The translations under genes were made by a program, and so were the position numbers. Source: Bifidobacterium sp. (GTDB lineage Bacteria > Actinomycetota > Actinomycetes > Actinomycetales > Bifidobacteriaceae). From it: DNA of 64,000 nt. Each line of letters opens with the position of its first letter. The stretch's first letter is position 1. The stretch covers positions 1 to 64,000 of the forward strand of contig JALCCT010000003.1 in assembly GCA_022640915.1 (NCBI GenBank), in the 5' to 3' direction. This document shows, one piece after another, positions 53,986 to 63,671 of the stretch. The notes beneath the pieces were generated by a model. That model was not told where the DNA came from. It saw only the letters and a list, made by a program, of their open reading frames with translations, and ran no database searches.

Positions 53986-56871
53986 GTGGTAGATATCGTC
54001 GACAGGGCACTTCGTATGGGCGAAGGCCACCAGATCAAGAAGCTGGAGAACGTGGCGAAAGCTGTGAACGCTCTTGAGGACGAGATCTCAGCTTTGAGCG
54101 ATGACGAGCTCAAGGGCCAGACCGCCAAGTTTAAGCAGCGGCTTGCCGAGGGTGAAAGTCTTGACGATCTAATGCCCGAGGCGTTTGCTACCGTACGTGA
54201 GGTCTCCAAGCGTACGCTCGGCCAGCGGCATTTCGACGTGCAGCTCATGGGCGGCGCGGCATTGCACTGGGGTAACATCGCCGAGATGAAGACCGGCGAG
54301 GGCAAGACCTTGGTCGCGACTCTGCCGGCCTATCTCAATGCGCTCGGGGGCAAAGGCGTCCACATCGTCACGGTCAACGATTACTTGGCTAGCTACCAGA
54401 GCGAGCTGATGGGGCGCATCTTCCGCTTCTTGGGTCTGAGCGTCGGCTGCATTATTACCGATCAGAAGCCGGCCGAACGTCGCAAGCAGTATGCGGCCGA
54501 CATCACTTACGGCACCAACAACGAGTTCGGCTTTGACTATCTGCGCGACAACATGGCGTGGGAGAAGAATGAGCTGGTGCAACGCGGCCACAACTACGCG
54601 ATTGTCGATGAGGTTGACTCCATCCTTATCGACGAGGCCCGTACTCCGCTCATCATCTCCGGCCCGGCTGAGGGGGATGTGACCCGCTGGTACCGACAGT
54701 TTGCACGCTTGGTTACCAGACTGAGCCGCGACGAGGACTATGAGATAGATGAGAAGAAGAAGGTTGTCGGCATCCTTGACCCGGGCATCACGAAGGTCGA
54801 AGACTTCTTGGGTATCGACAACCTGTATGAGCCTAGTAACACGGCGCTGATTGGCTATCTCAATAACGCCATCAAGGCCAAGGAGCTCTTCCTGCGCGAC
54901 AAGGATTATGTCGTGACGCATAACGAAGTGCTCATTGTCGACGAGCACACTGGCCGTATCCTGCCTGGGCGTCGTTATAACGAAGGCCTGCACCAGGCCA
55001 TCGAAGCCAAGGAAGGCGTCGAGGTTAAGGCTGAGAACCAGACTTTCGCGACTATCACTTTGCAGAACTACTTCCGCATGTACGACAAGCTCGCAGGCAT
55101 GACCGGCACGGCCGAAACCGAGGCTGCCGAATTCATGGGCACTTACAAGCTCGGGGTGCTGCCGATTCCTACGAACCGTCCGATGATTCGCCAGGACAAG
55201 GATGATCTGATCTTCCGCACCAAGAAGGAGAAGCTCACCGCAATCATCAAGGACGTGGCGAAGCGGCACAAGAATGGCCAGCCGGTGCTGCTAGGCACCG
55301 CTTCGGTCGAATCCTCCGAGGTTGTTTCCTCGCTGTTGGACGTCGCAGGCATTGAGCATCAGGTGCTGAACGCCAAGCAGCATGAGCGCGAGGCCTCGGT
55401 TGTTGCCGTTGCAGGTCGCAAGGGAGCGGTCACTGTTGCTACGAACATGGCCGGACGAGGCACCGACATCATGCTCGGCGGTAATGTCGAGTTCCTGGCC
55501 GATCAGAAGCTCAAGTCAGAAGGCTTTTCTCCTGAAGATACCCCACAGGAGTACGAGGATCGTTGGCCTGGCACGCTTGCTGAGATGAAGGCCCAGGCCA
55601 AAGACGAGCACGAAGAGGTCACCAAGCTCGGCGGCCTGTACGTGCTGGGCACTGAGCGGCACGAATCACGGCGCATTGACAACCAGCTCCGCGGTCGTTC
55701 TGGCCGTCAGGGAGATCCGGGTGAGTCACGGTTCTATCTGAGCTTGGAAGACGACCTGATGCGCTTGTTCAACACGCAGCTCGTCGCCCGCGTCATGGCC
55801 AAAGGCATGCCCGAAGGCGAGCCTATCGAGTCCAAGAGTGTTTCCAAGGGCGTGCGCACCGCGCAGAAGTCCGTAGAATCGCGCAACTTCGAAATCCGCA
55901 AGAATGTGCTCAAGTACGACGACGTGATGAACAAACAACGCAAGGTCATCTACGCCGAACGCCAGGCAGTGCTCAAAGGGGAGGATATCCATACTGATAT
56001 CGAGCGTTTCATCGCCGACACTGCCGAAAGCTACATCAAGGGCGCCAACAACGGTTCAGACAAGCCTGCGCAGTGGGATTGGGAAGGTCTATTCAAGGCC
56101 TTAGCCATGGTTTTCCCAGTTCGCGTCGACCTGGATGAGACCAAGAGGAAGGTCATCGCCCTTAAGCATGAGAAGGCCGTCGATGAGCTGCGCGACATCA
56201 TCGTCGAGGACGCCAAGGCGCAGTACGCCGAATTCGAAAAGACGATCGGCGCCGAAGGCTTGCGCCAGCTTGAACGCCGTGTCGTGCTCGCGGTGCTCGA
56301 CCGCAAATGGCGTGAACATCTCTATGAGATGGACTACCTCAAGGACGGCATCGGTCTGCGTGGCATGGGCCAGCGCGATCCATTGGTTGAATACCAGCGT
56401 GAGGGGTTCCAGATGTACAACTCGATGATCGAGGCAATCAAGGAGGAAAGCGTCCAGCTGCTCTTCCATGTCGACATCGAACAAGTAGCTCGTACCGAGG
56501 ATCTGGAATCCGAGCAAGATGAAGACGCTGCGGTCGACGCGGCGGAATCAGTGATAGGTATCGACGGGTCTGCAGGCGAAGCCGGCAAGACGGCGGTCAG
56601 CTCAGTTCCCAGCAGTTCCGAGGATGGTGACGATGCCGGTGCTGCCGCTACATCTTCCGATGACTATGGCCAGCCCGCTCCAGGTGTTGTCGGGCCAGCT
56701 CCGCTCAGCCATGCTGAGGGCAAGGTTCCTGCGAACAAGCGGCCGAAGAGCGAAGAGCTCAAGACTCCATGGGCCGATGGCAAAACCTTCCCGGGCACGG
56801 CCAAGAATGCGTCTTGTCCTTGTGGCTCGGGTCGCAAGTACAAGATGTGCCACGGTCAGAACGAGAAGTAA
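53986..56871 (+). CDS. secA: preprotein translocase ATPase SecA
   Basis: The 961-residue protein has Walker A M-K-T-G-E-G-K-T and the DEAD-type '[11 protein letters not shown]'. The second half has '[13 protein letters not shown]', '[10 protein letters not shown]' and the C-terminal zinc-binding [14 protein letters not shown]. It drives secretory proteins through SecYEG. The full zinc site means binding to SecB-like chaperones or ribosomes is possible. GTG 53986 is the start, with GGGAGCAAG upstream. The C-terminal linker (about 840-905) is rich in Ser, Ala and Asp. Confidence 0.97.
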   Translation: MVDIVDRALRMGEGHQIKKLENVAKAVNALEDEISALSDDELKGQTAKFKQRLAEGESLDDLMPEAFATVREVSKRTLGQRHFDVQLMGGAALHWGNIAEMKTGEGKTLVATLPAYLNALGGKGVHIVTVNDYLASYQSELMGRIFRFLGLSVGCIITDQKPAERRKQYAADITYGTNNEFGFDYLRDNMAWEKNELVQRGHNYAIVDEVDSILIDEARTPLIISGPAEGDVTRWYRQFARLVTRLSRDEDYEIDEKKKVVGILDPGITKVEDFLGIDNLYEPSNTALIGYLNNAIKAKELFLRDKDYVVTHNEVLIVDEHTGRILPGRRYNEGLHQAIEAKEGVEVKAENQTFATITLQNYFRMYDKLAGMTGTAETEAAEFMGTYKLGVLPIPTNRPMIRQDKDDLIFRTKKEKLTAIIKDVAKRHKNGQPVLLGTASVESSEVVSSLLDVAGIEHQVLNAKQHEREASVVAVAGRKGAVTVATNMAGRGTDIMLGGNVEFLADQKLKSEGFSPEDTPQEYEDRWPGTLAEMKAQAKDEHEEVTKLGGLYVLGTERHESRRIDNQLRGRSGRQGDPGESRFYLSLEDDLMRLFNTQLVARVMAKGMPEGEPIESKSVSKGVRTAQKSVESRNFEIRKNVLKYDDVMNKQRKVIYAERQAVLKGEDIHTDIERFIADTAESYIKGANNGSDKPAQWDWEGLFKALAMVFPVRVDLDETKRKVIALKHEKAVDELRDIIVEDAKAQYAEFEKTIGAEGLRQLERRVVLAVLDRKWREHLYEMDYLKDGIGLRGMGQRDPLVEYQREGFQMYNSMIEAIKEESVQLLFHVDIEQVARTEDLESEQDEDAAVDAAESVIGIDGSAGEAGKTAVSSVPSSSEDGDDAGAAATSSDDYGQPAPGVVGPAPLSHAEGKVPANKRPKSEELKTPWADGKTFPGTAKNASCPCGSGRKYKMCHGQNEK

Positions 56872-56947
56872 TACGAAAATGATGCAGGGGCAGTCACTCA
56901 TCGTGCGCTGCTAGCGTCTTTCATCGGTTGCTGCTTCGCTGATGGTT

Positions 56948-56988
56948 CAGAGGCGGTGGATGCCAGAGAGCGGCGTCCGCCGCCTCTG
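56948..56988. terminator. hairpin after secA
   Basis: CAGAGGCGG (56948-56956) and CCGCCTCTG (56980-56988) form a 9-bp stem; the 23-nt loop can hold further pairs. It follows the secA stop by about 80 bp and is followed by TTCATG, not by a long T-run. Confidence 0.55.
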
Positions 56989-57097
56989 TTCATGTGCGAA
57001 ACGCGCCAAAACCTCGTGAACTGAGGACGGTAGAATAGGATCCGGTATGATGTCGTATCATAGCGATGCAGCATTCGCCTTAAGGAAGGTCCCCCAT

Positions 57098-58153
57098 ATG
57101 TCTCAAATCACATGGAAATCGATTCTCACCAAGCTGGTCGGCGGCGACCACCTGGATGCAGGCGAGTCTCGATGGTTCGTGGACAGCTTGATGAACGGCG
57201 ATGCAAATTCTGTAGCGGTCGGTGCGGTGCTCGCGTTGCAGCAACAACTAGGTCTCACGGCCGATGAGATTTCGGGCGCCTCGCAGGCCATGCTCGCACA
57301 TGCGGTGCCGCTGCATGTGGGCGGCGAAATCACCGACATCGTGGGAACCGGCGGTGACGGTGCGGCGACGGTGAATCTGTCGAGTATGGGATCAGTGGTC
57401 GCAGCTGCCGCGGGCGTGAAGATCGTCAAGCATGGCAATCGCGCCGCGTCATCGAAATGCGGCGCCGCCGACGTGCTCGAAGCTTTGGGCTTGCCGCTTG
57501 ACTTGACTGCGCAGGCAGTGGCCGAGGTCGGCGACGAAGTGGGCATTACTTTCGCCTTTGCTAAGACTTTCCACCCTTCGATGCGCTTCGTCGGTCCGGT
57601 GCGCTCCGCTTTGGGCATTCCATGTGTGTTTAATGTGCTTGGGCCCCTGACCAATCCTGCCAGGCCGCAGCATGTGGCCATCGGCTGCGCCGACCGTACG
57701 CTCAGCCCGCTGATGGCGCAGGTATACGCCGACCATGGGCAGAACGGCATGGTGTACACGTCGGGCGAAGGTTTGGATGAGCTCGCTCCGACCGGCCCGG
57801 TTTCGGTCTGGGAGATCGTCGACGGTACAGTCAGCGAAATCGATTTCGACCCGGCCGAAAAACTAGGCCTCGAGCGAATCGACGTGAGTGCGCTTAAGGG
57901 CGGCGAACCGGCATTCAACGCCGCTGTTTTCCGTAAGTTCCTCGCTGGAGAACCAGTCGCTTCACGTTCCACTGCGCTGCTCAACGCGGCTTCGGCGATT
58001 GTCGCGGACGGCCATCATGTGCCTGCGGGCGATCTTATTGGCCGCTTCAACGCGGCCTATGCGCTCGCCGAGCAGACCGTGGATTCCGGTGCTGCACAGG
58101 CATTGTTCGATCGCTGGATCAAAACCGCCCAGGCCAAGCAAAGAAATCAGTGA
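57098..58153 (+). CDS. trpD: anthranilate phosphoribosyltransferase
   Basis: The 351-residue protein has the TrpD signature: 'D-I-V-G-T-G-G-D-G-A-A-T-V-N-L-S' for PRPP binding, 'K-H-G-N-R-A-A-S-S-K-C-G-A-A-D' and 'F-N-V-L-G-P-L-T-N-P'. It transfers phosphoribose to anthranilate in tryptophan synthesis. AAGGAAGG lies before ATG 57098. An upstream in-frame ATG (57047) sits 10 nt after TAGAAT (57031-57036), so a longer leaderless form is possible. No other trp gene is nearby. Confidence 0.95.
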   Translation: MSQITWKSILTKLVGGDHLDAGESRWFVDSLMNGDANSVAVGAVLALQQQLGLTADEISGASQAMLAHAVPLHVGGEITDIVGTGGDGAATVNLSSMGSVVAAAAGVKIVKHGNRAASSKCGAADVLEALGLPLDLTAQAVAEVGDEVGITFAFAKTFHPSMRFVGPVRSALGIPCVFNVLGPLTNPARPQHVAIGCADRTLSPLMAQVYADHGQNGMVYTSGEGLDELAPTGPVSVWEIVDGTVSEIDFDPAEKLGLERIDVSALKGGEPAFNAAVFRKFLAGEPVASRSTALLNAASAIVADGHHVPAGDLIGRFNAAYALAEQTVDSGAAQALFDRWIKTAQAKQRNQ

Positions 58154-58283
58154 CGCAGCCGGTTTTGCGTTGTCCGAGGCTGTGGATTGCTGGCAGCTGA
58201 GATGCCAGAGCACGAATTCGATTAATGGCGTAGATATCACTGGTGGCGAATCAACGTTCGCGCGCCGCTAAGGGCTGGCAGAA

Positions 58284-58310
58284 GGTGCGCGAATCTTAGA
58301 CGCGCGCACC
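58284..58310. terminator. hairpin between trpD and a convergent gene
   Basis: GGTGCGCG (58284-58291) and CGCGCACC (58303-58310) form an 8-bp GC-rich stem overlapping the stop codon of the minus-strand gene. It probably works as terminator for one or both of the convergent genes. Confidence 0.4.
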
Positions 58311-58862
58311 ATTGTCGAAGATATCGTCGGTACTGTTGGTGCGTCCGTGATGCCGCGTGAGCAGACCTGCTCCGCCGATCAAGGCGCACACCCCGGACAC
58401 GGTTGCCAGCAGCGTGGTGAATTGGGGGAGCAGCACCGAAGTGATAACGCCGGCGATGCCGAGCACCGCAAGCGCCCAGAACACGATCACCGTGGCATCG
58501 ATATGCCCGATCGACGGGTTCGGTGGCACGAAATCTGATCCTTGCGAATCGAGAACGGAATCAGTGTCTAACCAGCTTGAAGTCGTGAAATCACGCGGGC
58601 CCCGCGCCGGGCGCAGTATGTCGTCCGTGAAAGCGCCTTCATCCAGATCGCTGACCGAAAGCAACGCCTCTTTCTCCTTGCGTGCCGCCTGCCGTTCAAA
58701 ACGTTTGGCGTTGCGCGAATGCGCGACATCGCCCAGATCGTCGGCGTGAGCGTTCTCAAACTCGGCCCACAGCTTGTCGTCAGCCCCGGCATCGTGCGTG
58801 CCGCCGCCTGGCGCGGGCGTTGGACGCTCATCATCGGCGTTGCTATTGTTAAGATCAGTCAT
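58296..58862 (-). CDS. hypothetical membrane protein, two transmembrane helices
   Basis: The 188-residue protein has a hydrophilic, acidic N-terminal part (about 110 residues) with a short Lys/Arg helix. Two hydrophobic segments follow (A-T-V-I-V-F-W-A-L-A-V-L-G-I-A-G-V-I and L-A-T-V-S-G-V-C-A-L-I-G-G-A-G-L-L). I do not recognise the family; it resembles DUF308-like or small conserved actinobacterial membrane proteins. ATG 58862 is 7 nt after TACAGT on the minus strand and has no strong ribosome binding site. It is divergent from plsC. Confidence 0.7.
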   Translation of the reverse strand: MTDLNNSNADDERPTPAPGGGTHDAGADDKLWAEFENAHADDLGDVAHSRNAKRFERQAARKEKEALLSVSDLDEGAFTDDILRPARGPRDFTTSSWLDTDSVLDSQGSDFVPPNPSIGHIDATVIVFWALAVLGIAGVITSVLLPQFTTLLATVSGVCALIGGAGLLTRHHGRTNSTDDIFDNGARV

Positions 58863-58961
58863 AGACACCACTGTAATAGCGATGCCGTAACAAAATGACG
58901 ATCCGCCGGACGCGTCACCACTAACGACACGCCTTGCCATCGCCAGGGGAAAGGGAGAGCT

Positions 58962-59675
58962 GTGCTCTACTGGTTTTTCGTCAAAGGCCTAGGCCCGATC
59001 GCACGTTGGCGCATGAATCCTTCGAGCCGCGGAATCGAGAATATCCCGCGCCAAGGCGGAGCGATCATCGCCTCGAACCATCTTGCCGTCATTGATGACG
59101 CGCTCATACCATTGACGAGCCCACGCATGATTCACTTCATGGGCAAAGCCGAGTACTTCGAAGGCAAGGGGATCAAGGGAAAGTTCCAGAAGTGGTGGTT
59201 CACTTCGGTGGGGGTCTTTCCTGTGGATCGCTCCGGCGGTTCCAAATCGCTCGGCGCGCTCGCCCATGCCAAGGCAATATTGGAGGAGGGACACCTTTTT
59301 GGCATTCATGTTGAGGGTACGCGCAGCCCTGACGGCAAGCTGTACCGCGGCCATGTAGGCGCCGCCAAGCTCGCGTTGGAGACTGGCTGCCCGGTTGTCC
59401 CCACGGCGGTAATCGGCAGCCGTGAGCTGCAGAAACCGGGGCAGCTCATCCCTGCGAAGGGGAGTACGAAGGTATTGTATGGCGCGCCGATCCTTGTGGA
59501 GAAGAAGGATCCTGAGGAGATAACCCACGAAGAGCTGCGCGCGCTGACCGATCGGATTGTCGAGGCGATACGTAAGCTCAGCGGCCAGGACTATGTCGAC
59601 GAATATGCGCAGACAGTCAAGGCCCGGATCAAGGAGCGTGCCGAGCAGACTGCGCTGACCGCTCGGAAAGCGTAA
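58962..59675 (+). CDS. plsC: 1-acyl-sn-glycerol-3-phosphate acyltransferase
   Basis: The 237-residue protein has the PlsC motifs: H-L-A-V-I-D (H-x4-D, His40-Asp45), 'P-V-D-R-S-G-G', 'E-G-T-R-S-P-D-G-K-L-Y-R-G' and 'G-C-P-V-V-P'. It adds the second acyl chain to make phosphatidate. GTG 58962 is preceded by GGGAAAGGGAG. It is likely the first gene of its unit. Confidence 0.94.
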   Translation: MLYWFFVKGLGPIARWRMNPSSRGIENIPRQGGAIIASNHLAVIDDALIPLTSPRMIHFMGKAEYFEGKGIKGKFQKWWFTSVGVFPVDRSGGSKSLGALAHAKAILEEGHLFGIHVEGTRSPDGKLYRGHVGAAKLALETGCPVVPTAVIGSRELQKPGQLIPAKGSTKVLYGAPILVEKKDPEEITHEELRALTDRIVEAIRKLSGQDYVDEYAQTVKARIKERAEQTALTARKA

Positions 59676-59842
59676 TCGGGAGCGGTCGCTATTTCGAGGC
59701 TAAGCAGTCGGACCGAGCCTTTCAACGCTTGTATGAGCCCTGCGGCATAACCACAGGCGTTGGGTATGGCACAGGGCTTATACAGCATTGCGCGCGCGAT
59801 ATTGGCTACTTCACATTATGGCATTGCGTGCGCGACGCTGGA

Positions 59843-62179
59843 TCAGACGACGGTCAGTGTGATAACTGTCTTCGCACCCGTTTTGCTGCGCACACGCACC
59901 TGTTGTCCGGGGCCGGGATCTTGCAGGCGTACGGTGTGCGTCAAATCGCCCAATGGCGCGGAGACCCTCACCTGCAGCCCGAGCGCCTCGAGTATGGTGC
60001 GCGCGTCATCGGTGTTCTGCCCTCGAACGTCAGGTATTGTGACCATTTCGGGGCCTTTGGATACGACCACGTCGACATCGTCGCCCCAGTGCAGCTGCGT
60101 CCCGGGCTGCACGGATACTGAGATGATATTGCCTGTGGCGACAGTGTCACTGAATTCTTCTGAGTAGGTAGGCTCAAGCTTGGCATCGTCGAAGGCGGCT
60201 TGCGCGTCGCCGCGCGATCTGCCTACCACGTCGGGCATGCTCACAGGCATCGGGCCTTTGGACAGCGTGATGTCAATCTCCTTGCTATGGTCCATAGTCG
60301 TGCCAGGATCAGGGGTGATTGCGCTGGCCGCGCTTTTGGGGAGGGTGAGCGAGTACTCGTCGTTGGATTCGTCGTGGTTCACATTCGTAAATCCGGCGCG
60401 TTCCAGTGCTGCCAAGGGGTCTTTGCCGTTGACGGACGTCGGGTTGAGAATGTCGGCGGGGATGGTCGCCTGTTTGATGCCTTGCGAGATGATGAGCGTT
60501 ACCGTGCTGCCGTCGCGTTTGCCGACACGATCGCCAACATGCGCCGGTTCGGTCGCGATAATGCGGTTTTTGGCCACTGTGTCGCTGTACTTCTTGGTGA
60601 CCCGATAGGGGATGTTCGCGATTTTCAGTGTGCTTTCATATGGCGCCCAGGCCACATTGGCGATTGTGCAGGGTGCATTCGCAGCACAGGACGAATCGTT
60701 CGGCTTAGGCATCGTCCAGTAGCTGCCAGGGCCTCTCAGATACCACCAACCCATGCCGCCGCCGGACAATGCGAGAGCCAGCGCCACGATGATCGCGATG
60801 ATCAGCGGCCTGCGCTTGGCGCGGACGAGGCTGTGCGGTGTGCGAACCTCTGCCGACGAATTGCCCGAGGTGAGATCATCCGAAGCGGAGTCGCCCGATC
60901 GCGAAGCTCCTCGTGCTGCGTTGGCGCTGTATGGTGTGCTGACCTTGTGAACCGCGGCATCATCGTGTGGTTGCTGACCCGGCATAGTCGCAATGGATTG
61001 AGTCGCATTTTGTGTACGAGAGCCGTTTCGATTGTCGGCTTGCCGCGTCGCCGGAATCATACGCGTCAACGTATCCCGGTCTTTTTCGCGCAGTACCTGA
61101 GTACGCTCCTGCGATGTGGAAAGCTGCAGGGGAGGTGTGGGCGGCGCAACCGGGATCGCGGCGGCGCCGATCGGCGTGTGCCGGGTATCGCCAGGCTGTG
61201 CATTCGTACCGGCGATGCGGGTGCGTTTGCCGTCCTGCCGCGATTGGGAGTCAATGACGTGGGCTTCGTCGTCGTGCGTGGCCTCCTCCACCGGTGCAGG
61301 GTCGAGACGGTACTGCCAGGCGCCTGCGTCCAGACCGGCCATGACGCCGCGCAGTTCGTCCAGCGCCTTTTGCGCGTTTTCGGGCCGTGCCTCGACCTCG
61401 CGAGCGACCAAGTGGGCGATGAAGTTCGCTACGCGTTCGTCGACGCCCGGACATAGGTCGGTAATCGAGGGCACGTCTTCGTGCACATGCTTGAACACGA
61501 GCGTTACCGGGTTTGCGGATATGAAAGGGACCTCGCCAGCGAGCATTTCCCAGGCCACGATGCCGACGGCATACAGATCGCCTTGCGCGGTGGCCTGATT
61601 GCGTTCGATCATTTCTGGCGCTAGGTAGGCGGCGGTGCCCAGCAGCATGCCGGTGGAGGACAGCGTGGCCTGCGAGGCGGCCTTGGCTAGGCCAAAATCC
61701 GTGATCTGCACATGGCCGCGGTCGTTGAGTAGGATATTCTCCGGCTTGATGTCGCGATGGACTACGTCGGCTCGATGCGCGGCGGCGAGGCCTTCGAGCG
61801 TTTCAGCGATGATGCGCAGCGTCTCACGCACGCTGAATGTGCTCTGTGCATCCATGTCATGGCGCAGATTGACGCCATGGACGTACTCCATGACTAGGTA
61901 GTCGAGTCCCTCGTATTCGCCAGTATCGTATACCTGCACGATATGGTCGTTGGCTATGGCGGCCGCCAATCTCGCCTCGCGACGGAAACGTTGTACGAAC
62001 TGGTCGCGGTGTGGACCGCGGGCCAACTGAATGTGCATGATCTTGATGGCGACAGTGCGCTCGAGACGTTCGTCGAGCGCCTGATAGACCGTGGCCATAC
62101 CGCCATCAGCGATCTTGCGCACGATACGGTATCGTCCCTCGATCATCTGCCCTTGCGGCGCCTGTGCAGCTTCAGTCAT
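59843..62179 (-). CDS. pknB: PASTA-domain serine/threonine protein kinase (PknB-like)
   Basis: The 778-residue protein has a kinase domain in the first 280 residues: glycine loop G-G-M-A-T-V-Y, V-A-I-K (Lys46), H-R-D-I-K-P-E-N (Asp143), D-F-G (161-163) and a T-loop before A-P-E-M. A 200-residue disordered linker and one transmembrane helix (R-P-L-I-I-A-I-I-V-A-L-A-L-A-L-S-G-G-G) follow. Four PASTA repeats make up the C-terminus (the last two begin S-M-P-D-V-V-G and T-I-P-D-V-R-G). PASTA kinases sense peptidoglycan fragments and control growth and division. The first PASTA is preceded by C-A-A-N-A-P-C. ATG 62179 is chosen; 62206 is possible. Confidence 0.95.
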   Translation of the reverse strand: MTEAAQAPQGQMIEGRYRIVRKIADGGMATVYQALDERLERTVAIKIMHIQLARGPHRDQFVQRFRREARLAAAIANDHIVQVYDTGEYEGLDYLVMEYVHGVNLRHDMDAQSTFSVRETLRIIAETLEGLAAAHRADVVHRDIKPENILLNDRGHVQITDFGLAKAASQATLSSTGMLLGTAAYLAPEMIERNQATAQGDLYAVGIVAWEMLAGEVPFISANPVTLVFKHVHEDVPSITDLCPGVDERVANFIAHLVAREVEARPENAQKALDELRGVMAGLDAGAWQYRLDPAPVEEATHDDEAHVIDSQSRQDGKRTRIAGTNAQPGDTRHTPIGAAAIPVAPPTPPLQLSTSQERTQVLREKDRDTLTRMIPATRQADNRNGSRTQNATQSIATMPGQQPHDDAAVHKVSTPYSANAARGASRSGDSASDDLTSGNSSAEVRTPHSLVRAKRRPLIIAIIVALALALSGGGMGWWYLRGPGSYWTMPKPNDSSCAANAPCTIANVAWAPYESTLKIANIPYRVTKKYSDTVAKNRIIATEPAHVGDRVGKRDGSTVTLIISQGIKQATIPADILNPTSVNGKDPLAALERAGFTNVNHDESNDEYSLTLPKSAASAITPDPGTTMDHSKEIDITLSKGPMPVSMPDVVGRSRGDAQAAFDDAKLEPTYSEEFSDTVATGNIISVSVQPGTQLHWGDDVDVVVSKGPEMVTIPDVRGQNTDDARTILEALGLQVRVSAPLGDLTHTVRLQDPGPGQQVRVRSKTGAKTVITLTVV

Positions 62180-62241
62180 GGCAGTGTGTGCGATCCCTCG
62201 TCTCATGGGCAATATGCATTGCGCATAGTCACCCCGGGGCA

Positions 62242-62288
62242 ATCGTCGCGCAATGCTCGTTAGCGAACGATGGGCATTGCGCGACGAT
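62242..62288. repeat. long hairpin between idsA and pknB
   Basis: ATCGTCGCGCAATGC (62242-62256) and GCATTGCGCGACGAT (62274-62288) form a perfect 15-bp stem. TCGT and ACGA extend it by a further 4 bp (62257-62260 with 62267-62270) with a small asymmetric interior bulge. It lies 63 bp before the pknB start codon, between two genes of the same strand. It may be a terminator of idsA or a binding site in the pknB promoter. Confidence 0.75.
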
Positions 62289-62336
62289 AAGCCCGGCTAT
62301 CTTGTACCATCAGTCTACATGCCGCGCAATTAAAGC

Positions 62337-63479
62337 CTATGCGTCTGCTATTGGCACCATGCGCGCGCACGCGGCGTGCAGCGGCTCTCTGGCCTTGCTG
62401 CCCAGGGCAGCGGCTGTGTCGATGGCACGGCTGGACTGCCTGAACAATGTGTTGATGCGGCCTTGGGACTGTGCTATGGCTCCGGTGGATTGAAATAGCC
62501 CGATCGCCTCGGCTATGTCGCTCTTGGATCGAGCAGAGGCTCCATAGATCGCCAACAGGCGCTTGCGCTGCAAGTCGTCGGCGCGTTGCAACGCATCTGC
62601 CAACAGCACGGTGTGTTTGCCTTCGCGGATGTCGCCGCCCACCGGTTTGCCGCTGATGTGACTCGAACTGTCCACATCGATCAAATCGTCGGCGAGCTGG
62701 AAGGCCAGTCCCAGCGGCTCGCCTATGTGCAGGGCGCTTTCATGCGCGACCGCAGGTTCGAAGCCAGCAGCCAGAAAACCCAATTCAAGCGGGGCTATTG
62801 CCGTATAGCTGGCAGTCTTCCAGCGGAATACTTCCAAGGAGGCACACACGAGCTGCTCTGGATCGCTCAGCGGAATTGATTCAGCCGAAAGATCCAGCAC
62901 CTGGCCGATTGCCACCGCGCGCTGCATGCCGAGGAAAGCCCGTACGCCGTCCTCATGGTTGTGCAGCCGTGCGAATGACGTCTCTACTACATACGCGCTC
63001 GCTGTGGCCAGCAGATTGCCCAGCATAATCGCAAGACCATGCCCCAAACGTTCGTTATTGCCTATTTCCAGTGCCTTGTGCGCGCTCGGCGCGCCTCGGC
63101 GCAGGTCAGAGTCGTCGATGATGTCGTCGTGGATCAATGCCGAAGTCTGGTAGATTTCCAGAGCGCAGGCCACGTCCAGCATGGCGTCGCGGCTTTGCCT
63201 CGCAGCAGACGTTGAATGTGATGGCGTCATGGATATAGACCCGGGCGTTACCGGCCGGGATCTGCGCGCCCTGCCTGAGTCAGCTGCCGCGTCGTAGGCA
63301 CTCAGCGCCAGTTGTGCACGCAGGTGCTTCCCTCCCGCATTCGAGGCGCCTGCCTGCGTCCGCACACGGTTCAGCAGCCCTTCATACGGCATAGCGGCAT
63401 CGTGCGGTGTGGCAAGGAATTGTGTCGTCAACGCGTCGATGCGCGATTCAAGGTTTCCCCAATCGACTGCCGTGCTCAT
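62337..63479 (-). CDS. idsA: polyprenyl diphosphate synthase (trans type)
   Basis: The 380-residue enzyme has both aspartate-rich motifs of trans-prenyltransferases: 'L-I-H-D-D-I-I-D-D-S' (first) and 'A-D-D-L-I-D-V-D' (second), and G-K-H-L-R-A for diphosphate binding. It elongates dimethylallyl or geranyl diphosphate to C15-C20 or longer products, feeding UppS (encoded at 6704). A Ser/Thr/Pro-rich insert (about residues 70-95) is unusual. The chain-length class is not evident. ATG 63479 lacks a strong ribosome binding site. Confidence 0.92.
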   Translation of the reverse strand: MSTAVDWGNLESRIDALTTQFLATPHDAAMPYEGLLNRVRTQAGASNAGGKHLRAQLALSAYDAAADSGRARRSRPVTPGSISMTPSHSTSAARQSRDAMLDVACALEIYQTSALIHDDIIDDSDLRRGAPSAHKALEIGNNERLGHGLAIMLGNLLATASAYVVETSFARLHNHEDGVRAFLGMQRAVAIGQVLDLSAESIPLSDPEQLVCASLEVFRWKTASYTAIAPLELGFLAAGFEPAVAHESALHIGEPLGLAFQLADDLIDVDSSSHISGKPVGGDIREGKHTVLLADALQRADDLQRKRLLAIYGASARSKSDIAEAIGLFQSTGAIAQSQGRINTLFRQSSRAIDTAAALGSKAREPLHAACARMVPIADA

Positions 63480-63488
63480 ACCTATGAG

Positions 63489-63553
63489 TTACCCACATTG
63501 CCATGACAAAGCGGCAACGCAGCCCTATCAAGGTGGGCAGCCATTTATCCACA
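63489..63553. promoter_or_regulatory. two DnaA-box-like sites
   Basis: TTACCCACA (63489-63497) and TTATCCACA (63545-63553) are on the same strand 56 bp apart. The second is an exact match to the bacterial DnaA-box consensus and the first differs from it by one base; both are followed by TTG. They are in the promoter region between idsA (minus) and the next gene (plus). Confidence 0.55.
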
Positions 63554-63671
63554 TTGTCCGGATCGGCTTGCGGCGCCGTGTCGCAGTCGAACATAGTGGA
63601 GGAACCAATCGCAATCGGGCCGATGCAATTGATTGGGGCGGATGCGACGAATCTTGGAAAGGAGCACGGCC

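Noticed and set aside
54169..55269. 366-codon minus-strand ORF over secA
   Set aside because: Antisense to the conserved SecA ATPase domain.
60200..61456. 418-codon plus-strand ORF over pknB
   Set aside because: Antisense to the kinase linker and PASTA region; no domain or start signal.
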